Below are positions 51,899-61,143 of a stretch of DNA of 64,000 nucleotides, one piece after another (the stretch's first letter is position 1; every line of letters begins with the position of its first letter). The notes under the pieces are model-generated. The model was not told where the DNA came from. It ran no database searches and worked only from the letters and a program-made list of their open reading frames with translations. A program made the translations under genes and the position numbers. The stretch is from contig CP138906.1 of the NCBI GenBank assembly GCA_033977085.1, forward strand, positions 372,001 through 436,000, read 5' to 3'. Source of the stretch: Apirhabdus apintestini (GTDB taxonomy: Bacteria; Pseudomonadota; Gammaproteobacteria; Enterobacterales; Enterobacteriaceae).

Positions 51899-52761
51899 AT
51901 GGCGTATTCTATCGACATAATCTCATGCATTACCGACCGCTTTGTCAGTTTAACCTCGACTGAAAAGCGCATTGCGCAATTTATCCTCGACGATGTGGCC
52001 ACGGCGGCGGAACTGCCGATCGCTGAACTGGCGCGGCTGACCGACAGTAGCCAGGCCTCGGTGACGCGCTTTGCGCGCGCGCTGGGCTGTAAAGACGTGC
52101 GCGAGCTGAAGCTCAAACTGGCCCAGTCACTGGCGGTCGGCCAGCGTTTTTACTGGATGTCCCCGATCTTGAAGGGATTCAGGGCATTTATGCCTCGATT
52201 ATTGGCGTACTGGAAACTAATCGCCGGGCGCTGGACCCTAAGGCGCTGCAAACAGCGGTGGACTGGATAGGTGACGCCCGACAGGTGCTGGCAGTGGGTA
52301 TGGGCGGCGGCTCGACCATCGGCGCGCAGGAGCCGCAGTTTCGGCTGTTTCGGCTCGGGCTGCCGATAGTGAGCCAGAATGATGGCCTGCTGGTGCGCAT
52401 GATGTGCGCGGCGGTGACCGCGCGTGATGTGGTCGTGACGCTGTCGCTCGGCGGCTATACGCCCGAACTGGTAGAAAGCGCGACTATCGCCCGCCAGTAC
52501 GGCGCGCGGGTTATCGCTATTACGCCGGAAGAAACGCCGCTTGCCGCGCAGGCCAGCCTAGTGCTGCCGCTGATTGTGCGTGAAAACGACTATATCTTTA
52601 AGCCCAGCACCTCACGCTATGCCATGCTGGCGATGATCGATGTGCTGTCCACCGAACTGGCGATGGCGCATAAGCCGGAAGCAAAATCTCGCCTGCGGCG
52701 CATTAAACTGGCGCTGGATAGCCACCGCGGCGGGGCCAATCGTCAGCCGCTGGGAGATTAA
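51899..52761 (+). CDS. RpiR/HexR-family regulator of the aminosugar-acid-type locus
   Basis: 287 residues after restoring one T in the run 52147-52151 (T6 to T5). N-terminal HTH_6 (ELARLTDSSQASVTRFARAL) and C-terminal SIS domain (QVLAVGMGGGSTIGAQEPQF), which normally senses a sugar phosphate. Located between leuX and the catabolic genes, and convergent with them. Probably represses or activates 52915-59363 in response to a keto-deoxy sugar-acid phosphate (inference). Confidence 0.87.
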
Positions 52762-52914
52762 CCTTAGGTTTGGCTCAACTGGCGGTATTTCAGGGCGCCA
52801 ACGCTGCCTGCGCACTTTTAGCGCGCGTAAGGCAGGCACGGCGCGGCCTCAGCCCTGACTCGGGAATATCCGCCCCTTAGCGTACCTGTCCCCCTTTGCA
52901 AACCTGCTTTAACC

Positions 52915-53549
52915 TCATTCAGCGGCTTCTATCCGCTGCCCGGCTGCCTGCCACGCCGCCATAAAGCGCAGCGCCCGTTCACGCGTGTGTGCAGGCGACT
53001 GCCCTGCACGATACAAATCGCCGCCCAGCCCGGCGCCCGCACAGCCGACGCGCAGCCAGTCAGCCAGGCTTTCGGGCGTTACGCCCCCAACGGCGAGCAG
53101 CGGCGTGCCTGCAGGCAGCACGGCATTTATCGCCTGCACGTAGCCGGGGCCGAAGGTTGCCGCAGGAAAGAGTTTTAACCAGTGCGCACCGGCCTCCAGC
53201 GCGCTAAACGCCTCGCTCGGCGTCGCAAAACCGGCGCAGGTGAGCATATCGCAGCGCGCGCGCGGCGGATTACTGCCGGATGGGCATTCGGCGTGACGAT
53301 CAGCCCTGCGCCTATTGCCGCCAGCGTATCCACCTGCTCCACCGTTAGCACCGTCCCCGCACCGATGGTCGCCTGCTCGCCAAAGTGGCTCACCGCATCG
53401 GCGATACTGCGCCGCCAGTCCGGGGAGTTCAGCGGCACTTCGATATAGCGAAAACCCGCGTCAATCAGCACCGCTACGTGTGCTAATACTTCCGTCGGCG
53501 TGATGCCGCGCAGGATTGCCACTAGTTTACTGTCTTTACTGTCGTTCAT
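52915..53549 (-). CDS. 2-dehydro-3-deoxy-6-phosphogalactonate aldolase (DgoA-like)
   Basis: About 211 residues, class I KDPG/KDPGal aldolase. Features: LVAILRGITPTEVLAHVAVL, the VTPNAHPAVIRRA strand, the Schiff-base lysine in HWLKLFPAATFGPGYVQAIN, and GGVTPESLADWLRVGCAG. There is a one-base loss in the GC-alternating stretch 53254-53264 (before CDMLTCAGFATPSEAFSA). Produces pyruvate and glyceraldehyde-3-phosphate. The start overlaps the kinase 3' end by 14 bases. Confidence 0.88.
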
Positions 53550-54411
53550 GAATGCTCCTTATTCCGGTTAAAAAGGCCAGTTCCGGCGCAATGGTCTCAG
53601 CCTCGACGCCAGCTACCGCCAGCGCCTGCCGGTAGCGTGGTTTCAGCGGACCATCGGCGACTAGCGCCACGCGCGCCGGGCGATAGCGCTGCGTAAATAC
53701 CGCCGTTTCCGCGCCGATCAGCAGGCCAGATAAGTACTCACTCACCGCCTCAGGCGCTAGTTCGCCCAATAGCCGCGAAGCCCTGACGCTAAATAACGTT
53801 TCCACCAGCGCTGGCTGCGCCATGCCCCGATGCAGGCCTGACAGGAAGGCAACCTCGCTATCCTCCTGAGCCATAAGTCCGCGCCCCAGTAGCGAATAGT
53901 GCATTAACATGTGGTGTAGCTCGCCGGTCATCGCAGTATCGAAACGCCGCACCTCACCGCCTTCAGTAAGCGCCCACTTACTGTGTGTACCAGGTAATAT
54001 CACGCAACTGGCGTGGCTCAAATGCTGAACGCCCAGCAGCAGCGTCTCTTCACCGCGCATGACATTACACATATCATCGGTTTGAAAACGCAGGCCCGGC
54101 ACAATCCAGACGCCCGGTAAAACCGCAGTCAGGCTGTCAGCCAGCGTATTCAGTTTTAGCGGGCAGCGCAGATAAGGCGCGGCTTTCCATCCTGCATCGC
54201 TGCCGACCATGCCCGCCATATATACAGGTAGTAACCGCTCACTTCGCCATGGGTTGATGTAGCGTTCAAAAATTTGCTCCGGGGTGGCATCCTCCAGCCG
54301 GGTCACGCCAAAGGGAAGATGCAGCACATTAATTGGCACGCCGTTTTCAATGTGCCAGGCGCGCAGGTGGGTGGACCCCCAGTCCACCGCAATATAATTC
54401 ATGTCCGTCAT
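53536..54411 (-). CDS. 2-dehydro-3-deoxygalactonokinase (DgoK-like)
   Basis: 291 residues, intact, ASKHA-type kinase. It starts YIAVDWGSTHLRAWHIENGV, with SCVILPGTHSKWALTEGGEV and FDTAMTGELHHMLMHYSLLG typical of DgoK. Phosphorylates 2-keto-3-deoxy-galactonate (or a stereoisomer) at O6 for the aldolase. Three bases downstream of the symporter stop; one operon. Confidence 0.93.
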   Translation of the reverse strand: MTDMNYIAVDWGSTHLRAWHIENGVPINVLHLPFGVTRLEDATPEQIFERYINPWRSERLLPVYMAGMVGSDAGWKAAPYLRCPLKLNTLADSLTAVLPGVWIVPGLRFQTDDMCNVMRGEETLLLGVQHLSHASCVILPGTHSKWALTEGGEVRRFDTAMTGELHHMLMHYSLLGRGLMAQEDSEVAFLSGLHRGMAQPALVETLFSVRASRLLGELAPEAVSEYLSGLLIGAETAVFTQRYRPARVALVADGPLKPRYRQALAVAGVEAETIAPELAFLTGIRSIHERQ

Positions 54412-54414
54412 CGC

Positions 54415-55894
54415 TTATCCCCGCTGAGTTTCGGGTTTCCCCGCTAACGGCGTTTCAGGGCGGCTTTCCCGCTCCTGGGTAATCAGCGCCAGCGCCTGTT
54501 CACGGCTCAGGGCGCTGGCCGGGGTGAGCAGCGTAACGACCACGGCAGCCACCAGGCTGGTCAGCACCGACGGGATACACGGGTTCCCCCAGAAGGCGAG
54601 CCACTCTTTATCCACCAGCACTACAACCGATGCGCCAGCGCCACCCAGCAGCGCCGCCAGCGCGCCCTGCCAGTTAAAACGCGTCCAGAAGCGGCCCAGC
54701 ATGGAGCAGATAAACATCCCGGACATAATCATGGAGATCATTTTGGTGATATAGCCGATGATATCGTTTGAGGTCAGCGCAAACAGTAGAGCCAGCCCGA
54801 TGACCAACACCAGAAACAGGCGCGACAGGCGAATGGCTTTTTCCGGCGCAGGCATATGGCCGGTAATCAGGGTGTATAGATCGCGCAGCATGATTGAGAC
54901 CGCGGCGATGGCATCTGAACTGCCGGAGGACATATTGGCCGACATCCCGGCAATTAAAACAGCCATGCCCAGCACCGGCGGCAGTACCTGGGTTGCGTAT
55001 AAAAGGCGAAGCCGCTGTTTTCCAGGTTTTTATCCATGGTCCATACCGCCATGCCAATAATGGCTGGCAGGAAAGAGAAGCCCAGGTACAGCAGTCCGGT
55101 GATGGTGAACGACTGGCGCACAGAGCCCACCGTTTTCGCTGAATAGATGCGCTGGCGGTAAGACGGCGTGGCCAGCACGCCGACGCCAATGACCATGGCA
55201 AGCGACAGCGCGGGCAGTACGCCCAGTTTATCTATCGCGAACAGGCTTTGCGCCGCCGGATCTACCGTGCGCTGAATCGACTGCCAGCCGCCAACGTGAT
55301 GCACCGCCAGTACCGCCATCAAAATGAAACCAGCGAACAGCACCAGTGACTGTATGGTATCGATCCATACCACTGCGGAGTAACCGCCGATACCGACGTA
55401 CACGACAAACGCCAGTGCGATGATGATTTTCGCGGTGTTAATATCCAGCCCGCTGGCCCAGGCGAGGTACAGGCCGCCGCCGAGAATGTGCGCGCCCAGC
55501 CAGCCAATGGAGGCGATAAAAATCAACAGCGCGACGATATTTCTGATGAATTTACTGCCGCCGGTGTAAAAGCTCAGCTCTTCGCTCATGGTCATAAAGC
55601 GGTATTTCCGCACCGGCGCAAATAGCCAGGCTACCAGCAGGATGCCACATGCGCCGCCGAGGCCGTAAAGCATACCGGCCCAGCCGTTAGTGTAGCCAAA
55701 CCCCACTGCCCCCACGCTGGAGCCGGTTCCTACCATGGTCCCGACGGTAGAACCTAGCGTCAGGATCATCGGTAACGAACGCCCCCCAGTAGAAAATCAT
55801 CGCCGTTTTTCTGATGGCGCGAGACATACCAGCCCAGCGCTACCATCGCGCTGGCGTAGACTGAAAACCAAATCAGGAATGACATATTATTCAT
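54415..55894 (-). CDS. Sodium:solute symporter (SSS family)
   Basis: About 493 residues after two corrections: C run 55782-55787 (G7 to G6 on the coding strand; restores LLGGRSLPMILTLGSTVGTM) and A run 55001-55004 (T5 to T4; restores FAFLYATQVLPPVLGM). Thirteen or so helices with the family's GIGGYSAVVWIDTIQSLVLF and ILIAGMSANMSSGSSDAIAA segments. Imports the substrate of the locus, without phosphorylation. Confidence 0.9.
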
Positions 55895-55985
55895 TGCACA
55901 CGTCCAGATGTTTGCGTGAATAACCAACGCCGGTTATTACGGAGTAAATTGGACGGGACACCTGAAAAACGGCGCAGGCTCCCCG

Positions 55986-56007
55986 GGCGCACGCCGGGGC
56001 GTGCGCC
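55986..56007. repeat. Palindromic hairpin between ridA-like gene and symporter gene
   Basis: GGCGCACGCC-GG-GGCGTGCGCC, a 22-bp perfect palindrome in a 194-bp gap between two genes of the same strand. Likely an intercistronic stabiliser or REP-like element. Confidence 0.6.
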
Positions 56008-56088
56008 GCTGTTACGCGATGCATCACGGTATTGTTATCTGGCGCCAGCGATGCGGGCGCCCGCCTCCCTGCAGGAAGGCGCTATCAG

Positions 56089-56487
56089 TTACTGGCTGCG
56101 CTGGGCGCTATAGCAGGTCACATCCACTTCGACCTTGCAGACAACGACAAAATCGGCCACGCAGCAAATACGCGCCGGCGGGTTATCGCCGAAAAACTCG
56201 CGAAACACTTTGTTAAACGACTGGAAATAACGGGCATCGGTCAAAATGACGCTCACGTGCACGACGTCAGCCAGCCCGTAGCCAGCTTCCGTCATGATGT
56301 CGATGCAGTTTTGAATGGCCAGTCGCGACTGTTCAACGATCCCGCCCTCAATGATTTCGCCGTTTTTCATCGGCGTCTGCCCGGAAACATAAAGCCAGCC
56401 ACCGGCTTCAACGGCGCGGGCGAACGGCAGATGCTGGCCTCCCGTGCCGGTCCCGCCCTCTGTGCCATAGCGTTTAATCCCCATCAT
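56089..56487 (-). CDS. RidA-family enamine/imine deaminase
   Basis: 132 residues, intact. YjgF/RidA fold; WLYVSGQTPMKNGEIIEGGI and NPPARICCVADFVVVCKVEV, in which the family's catalytic Arg (ARICC) is present. Hydrolyses reactive enamine/imine products of PLP dehydratases. The start overlaps the deacylase stop by four bases, tying it to the deaminating chemistry of this locus. Confidence 0.93.
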   Translation of the reverse strand: MMGIKRYGTEGGTGTGGQHLPFARAVEAGGWLYVSGQTPMKNGEIIEGGIVEQSRLAIQNCIDIMTEAGYGLADVVHVSVILTDARYFQSFNKVFREFFGDNPPARICCVADFVVVCKVEVDVTCYSAQRSQ

Positions 56488-57941
56488 TGCTCCTTATCAA
56501 TATGCTGAATATGCTGGCGCCGCAGGAAACGCCCCGCGCGCCCGGTTACCTGTTTATCGCGACCATAGCTCATCACGCCGTTAACCATTACGCCCTCAAT
56601 CCCTTCCGCAGGCCGCTGAGGCGCAGAAAAGCTCGCCGCATCGCGAACAGTGGCAGGATCGAACAGCACCAGATCGGCGTAATAGCCGGTTTTAATAAGC
56701 CCGCGCTGCGCCAGGCGAAAACGCGCCGCCGGTAGCCCGGTCATTTTGTGGATAGCTTCATGCAGTGGGAAAAGCTGCGCTTCACGGCTGTAATGCCCCA
56801 ACACGCGCGGAAAAGCGCCCCACAGACGCGGATGCGGCATAGGATCGTTCGGCAACCCGTCCGACCCTATCATTGTCGCCGGGTAGCGCAGCACCCGGCG
56901 CACGTCTTGTTCATCCATATTGTGATAAATCGCACCGGCCGGCATCAAACGCCGCGCTGCGTCTATCAGACTCAGGTTCCACTCGGCGGCAATTTGTTGC
57001 AGTGTATTGCCTGCCATTTCGGGGTGAGGTTCAGACCAGGTGATCACAATGTCAAATTCATCGGTCACCTGTTTCAAATCCAGCGTCGAAGAGCTGGCGG
57101 AATAGGGGTAGCAATCGCAGCCAATTTCCTGGCGTTGGCGCATTTTGTCGAAAAAGGCGAGCGTCTCCCGGGTACGTCCCCAGTTTTTGGCACCCGCACA
57201 TTTATGGTGTGATACCACCACCGGCACCCGGGCGTGTCGCCCGATGCGAAAGGCCTCATCCAGCGCCTCTAGTATCGGTTCAAACTCCGAGCGCAGGTGC
57301 GTGGTGTAAATGCCCTGCCCGGCGGCCAGCTCTTCGGCCAGCGCCATGACTTCTTCCGTGGGTGCTTCAAACGCCGTCGCGTAGGCAAGGCCGGTGCTCA
57401 TACCGAGCGCCCCCTGCGTCAGCGCTTCGCGAAGCTGCGCGCGCATCGCGGCAATTTCAGCCGGATGCGCCGGGCGCATCAGGGAATCCATGTGGTTGTT
57501 GCGCAGCGTGGTGTGGCCTATTAACGTACCGACATTGACTGCTGGCCGTGCCTCGGTTACGGCATCGGCATAGGCGTTTACTGAGGGATAAATAAAGTGT
57601 TCCGCTTCCCCAGCAGGTTCATTGGGTCCGGGACATCGTCGCGGATAGTTGCCGTCGCCGCGCTGATACCGCAGTTCCCGACGATAACCGTTGTCACCCC
57701 TGGCTAATTTTTGGCAAATAGGCGGGCATGCGGATGACGTTAGTATCGTCGTGGGTGTGCACGTCAATAAAGCCAGGGCCAGCACTTTACCTTCAGCATC
57801 GATTTCAGCGCCGACATCGAGCGTTAAGTGCGGCGCAATGTGGCTAATTTTGTCGCCCGTTACCGCAACGTCACCCCGATAAGCCGGGCCGCCGCTTCCA
57901 TCGATCACCGTAGCATTACGGTATAGCCAGTCAGCTTTCAT
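56484..57941 (-). CDS. N-acyl-D-amino-acid deacylase family amidohydrolase, with hidden compensated frameshifts
   Basis: About 486 residues. Zinc amidohydrolase; KADWLYRNATVIDGSGGPAY at the start, THLRSEFEPILEALDEAF and VVSHHKCAGAKNWGRT later, ending with DLVLFDPATVRD. The frame looks open for 485 codons, but residues ~55-115 are read out of frame. Three one-base losses at 57773-57778 (CCAGGG), 57697-57700 (CCCCTGG) and 57608-57611 sum to one codon. Corrected, this part reads PGFIDVHTHDDTNVIRMPAY then KISQGVTTVIVGNCGISAAT, restoring the metal-binding HxH. Presumed to deacylate an N-acyl amino-sugar acid or D-amino acid. Confidence 0.9.
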   Translation of the reverse strand: MKADWLYRNATVIDGSGGPAYRGDVAVTGDKISHIAPHLTLDVGAEIDAEGKVLALALLTCTPTTILTSSACPPICQKLARGDNGYRRELRYQRGDGNYPRRCPGPNEPAGEAEHFIYPSVNAYADAVTEARPAVNVGTLIGHTTLRNNHMDSLMRPAHPAEIAAMRAQLREALTQGALGMSTGLAYATAFEAPTEEVMALAEELAAGQGIYTTHLRSEFEPILEALDEAFRIGRHARVPVVVSHHKCAGAKNWGRTRETLAFFDKMRQRQEIGCDCYPYSASSSTLDLKQVTDEFDIVITWSEPHPEMAGNTLQQIAAEWNLSLIDAARRLMPAGAIYHNMDEQDVRRVLRYPATMIGSDGLPNDPMPHPRLWGAFPRVLGHYSREAQLFPLHEAIHKMTGLPAARFRLAQRGLIKTGYYADLVLFDPATVRDAASFSAPQRPAEGIEGVMVNGVMSYGRDKQVTGRAGRFLRRQHIQHIDKEQ

Positions 57942-58144
57942 ATTCCTCGCCTCACACGCTTCTGTCTTGCTGAAGATTTAACCATTTACAAGGTATTAAA
58001 ACAGTGGAAAACTACACAAAATCACGCGGAAAACATGATACTTTTATTCAGATAAATGCGTATTTCTAATTTAATATGTTAATTTTCAATTAGTTATTTT
58101 AGATACTCATCGTAACCCCATAAAAAACCAACAGAGATAATGAT
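57942..58144. promoter_or_regulatory. Divergent promoter region of the catabolic locus
   Basis: 203 AT-rich bases between the deacylase operon (minus) and the PLP enzyme (plus). It holds both starts and probably the RpiR operator; no clear palindrome stands out. CAGAGA/AACCAACAGAG precedes the plus-strand ATG as a ribosome-binding site. Confidence 0.45.
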
Positions 58145-59363
58145 ATGAAATATCAAAAACATCTCCTTATCGACGGCAAATCTGCCATCATGCACCAGCC
58201 TGCCAGCGTGCTGCTTGAAGACGTTTGTTTACCCGCCGCGGTACTTAAAAAAACGCGTTGCTGAACAATATCGAGTGGATGCAGCGCTACGCAGACAAGC
58301 GCGGCGTCTCACTAGCGCCGCATGGCAAAACCACCATGACACCCTGGATTTTTCAGCAGCAGCAGCAGGCGGGCGCGTGGGCTATCGGCGTAGGAAGTGT
58401 ATGGCAGGCGAGCGTAGCCATGGCGAGCGGCATGCGGCGCGTGCTGATGGCAAATCAACTGGTGGGAAAGGCAAATATGGCGCTGATGTCTCAGCTAAAA
58501 CAGCATTTCTCGCAGGTCGATATTCTGTGTCTTGTTGATAGCGAAGCCAACGCCGCCGCGCTTTCGGCGTTTTTGCCCAGCGCCAGCAGCGGCTCGATAT
58601 ACTGGTAGAGCTGGGCGTAGCAGGCGGACGCTGCGGCTGCCGCACCCCGGAGCAGGCGCTTAACCTGGCGCACCGCATTGCGTCACTCCCCGGTCTTAGG
58701 CTGCGCGGGCTGGAGCTGTACGAAGGCGTGTTGCACGACGATAATCCGCAGCCGGCTATTGAAGCGCTGTTACGCACGGCCGCGCGTCTGGCGTGCCAGA
58801 TGGGGCCGCTGGTTGAGGGAGAATTTTTGCTTACCGGCGCCGGCACCGTATGGTACGACGTGGTGTGTAACGTCTGGGAGAGGGAAGAAAAACCACCGCG
58901 CTGCCGGATAGCCATCCGCCCCGGCTGCTACATCACGCATGACAACGGCATTTACCAGGCAGCTCAACAGGCGCTACGCGCCAGGGACACTATCGCCTGC
59001 GAATTAGGCGGCGATCTGGATGCGGCGCTGGAGCTAGCCGCTATGGTGCAATCGGTACCGGAGCCGGGGCGCGCCGTAGTCAATATTGGTAAGCGCGACA
59101 GCGCGTTTGACGCCGGGCTGCCCCAGCCGCTTGCCCATTATCGCGGCGGTGAACGGCTGGCGCTACCGGCGCAGGCGCTGGTCAGCGTCGGGATTATGGA
59201 TCAGCACTGTATGCTGGAAGTGCGGGAACATTACGATGTGCGGGTGGGCGATATTCTGATTTTTGGCACCTCGCATCCCTGCCTGACATTTGATAAGTGG
59301 CAGTCTTTGCTACTGGTGGATGACGAATATCGCGTGCTGGATTCGCTGGAAACCGGGTTCTGA
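58145..59363 (+). CDS. D-threonine aldolase/D-serine dehydratase-like PLP enzyme (amino-acid deaminase)
   Basis: About 406 residues after two corrections (A run 58247-58253, A8 to A7; one base near 58575). Alanine-racemase-type N-terminal barrel with the PLP lysine in SLAPHGKTTMTPWIF; C-terminal D-ser-dehydratase domain with metal-site residues His in MDQHCMLEV and Cys in GTSHPCLTF. Expected to deaminate a D-configured hydroxy-amino acid or amino-sugar acid to a 2-keto acid plus NH3. RidA would clear its enamine. The 3' end of this gene is duplicated downstream. Confidence 0.87.
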
Positions 59364-59745
59364 ACGCCACCCCGCCGCTCACTATGGGTATATGCGGCAG
59401 CGCGCGTGACGCCGGGCTGCCCCAGCCGCTCGCCCATTATCGCGGCGGCGAACGGCTGGCGCTACCGGCGCAGGCGCTGGTCAGCGTCGGGATTATGGAT
59501 CAACACTGTATGCTGGAAGTGCGGGAACACTACGATGTGCGGGTGGGCGATATCCTGATTTTTGGCACCTCGCATCCCTGCCTGACATTTGATAAGTGGC
59601 AGTCTTTGCTACTGGTGGATGACGAATATCGCGTGCTGGATTCGCTGGAAACCGGGTTCTGAACGCCAGCCCGCCGCTCACTATGGATATATGCGGCGGC
59701 GCGCGTGACGCCGGGCGGCCCCAGCCGCTTGCCTATACCCGAAGT
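59101..59745 (+). repeat. 299-bp tandem duplication of the 3' end of the PLP-enzyme gene
   Basis: The segment starting GACGCCGGG at 59109 recurs at 59408 and begins again at 59707, each step 299 bp. Copy 1 and copy 2 differ at a handful of bases; the third copy matches for only about 40 bases. The junction of copy 2 (GCGCGCGTGACGCCGGGCTG) has its left part like the third copy and right part like the first, as expected from unequal crossing-over between two short direct repeats. Confidence 0.93.
59384..59662 (+). pseudogene. Duplicated C-terminal fragment of the PLP enzyme
   Basis: 92-codon frame from an ATG (MGICGSARDAGLPQPLAHYR) to the same stop context as the parent gene. From DAGLPQP onward it is identical in protein to the parent, with the differing bases in the coding part all silent. 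No ribosome-binding site is evident. Probably not expressed as an enzyme, since the PLP domain is absent. Confidence 0.75.
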
Positions 59746-60061
59746 GACGAATGACCGCCGCACATCCAGGCCAGTGCGAGCATATTCCGCACGCTACAGG
59801 TCGCATTTTTTGTCATATACATTGCAGGTATGGACACAGCGGGCATAGAAATTGTGTATAGAGAAACGCGTTATCCATCGTTTTCATCTCTTCAGAGGGC
59901 GCTTAAAGTGGTTTGGCCCGACACGATTCGCCAATAAAACCGCCCGCCGCGCCGAGTATTGGCACTCTGTGCGGCTATGCGGCTTTTCAGACCCCGATAC
60001 GCCCGGCGCTTTTAGAAATGCTCTACACTTATTCTCCTGAATTTTTCCTGAGGCAGTCACA
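59746..60061. other. Non-coding region before ahr
   Basis: 316 bases. An open frame of 62 codons (59852-60040) lacks a good start and similarity. The ahr promoter is probably in the last 80 bases (TACACTTATTCTCC upstream of a CTGAGG ribosome-binding site). Confidence 0.45.
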
Positions 60062-61085
60062 ATGACAAAAATTAAAAGTTACGCGGCGCTCAGCGCTGGC
60101 GCCGATCTAGAACCCTATGAATACGATGCCGGTGAGCTAAACGCCGAAGACGTGGAAGTACAGGTTGAATACTGCGGCGTTTGCCATTCCGATTTATCAA
60201 TGATTGATAATGAATGGGGCATATCACAATACCCGCTGGTACCAGGCCATGAGGTTATTGGTCGCGTCCATGCGCTGGGCGCAGAAGCCCGGAATAAAGG
60301 GCTGAAAGTTGGTCAGCGCGTGGGGATTGGCTGGACGGCGAAAAGCTGCCAGCACTGCGATGCCTGCATCAGCGGCAATCATATTAACTGCCGCCGGGTA
60401 GCGTACCAACTATCATGAATCGCGGGGCTTCGCCGAGAAGATCCGCGCGAACTGGCAGTGGGCGATCCCTTTACCTGACAGCCTGGATATCGCCACCGCC
60501 GGGCCGCTGCTTTGCGGTGGCATTACGGTATTTAAACCCTTACTCACCAATAACATTAATGCCACCAGCCGCGTCGGCATTATCGGCATTGGCGGGCTGG
60601 GGCATATCGCGGTGAAGCTACTGCGCGCCATGGGTGCGGAAGTTGTGGCATTCAGTTCTAATCCGGATAAAGAGCAGGAGATCCCGGCAATGGGCGCCGA
60701 TCGCGTGGTAAATAGCCGCGATCCTGACGCCCTCACCGCGCTGGCAGGGCAATTTAATCTGATCATTAATACGGTAAGCGTCGATCTCAACTGGATGCCC
60801 TATTTCAAGGCGCTGGCGCCGGACGGTCATTTCCACACGGTCGGCCTGGTAATGAAACCGTTTGAGGTCCCGGCTATCACGCTGATTGGCGGCGATCGCA
60901 ACATTAGCGGCTCTGCCACCGGCAATCCTTCAGAGTTACGCACGCTGATGCGCCTGGCGGCGCGGACAAAAGTCGCGCCGCAAACGGAAGAGTACCCAAT
61001 GTCGCAGATTAACGATGCACTGCGTCACGTTCGTGAAGGCAAAGCCCGCTACCGCGTAGTGTTAAAGGCAGATTTTCAGGCTTAA
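60062..61085 (+). CDS. ahr: NADPH-dependent aldehyde reductase Ahr (YjgB)
   Basis: Zinc alcohol dehydrogenase family, reduces many aldehydes to alcohols with NADPH. Catalytic zinc site: CGVCHSDLSMI and PGHEVIGRV; structural zinc: CQHCDACISGNHINC. Cofactor loop GIIGIGGLGHIAVKLL. Two G runs are one base short each (60396-60398 and 60424-60427); correcting both restores SVPTIMNRGGFAEKIRANWQ and gives 341 residues (E. coli 339). In K-12, ahr lies near leuX and yjgR too. Confidence 0.93.
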
Positions 61086-61143
61086 CGCCTGCCTTTGCCC
61101 TGGCGCAGCGAAAATGCAAAGCGGCGGCGCCTAAAACGCGCCG

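Noticed and set aside
59852..60040. 62-codon frame before ahr
   Set aside because: No recognisable protein, no ribosome-binding site, lies in the probable promoter region.
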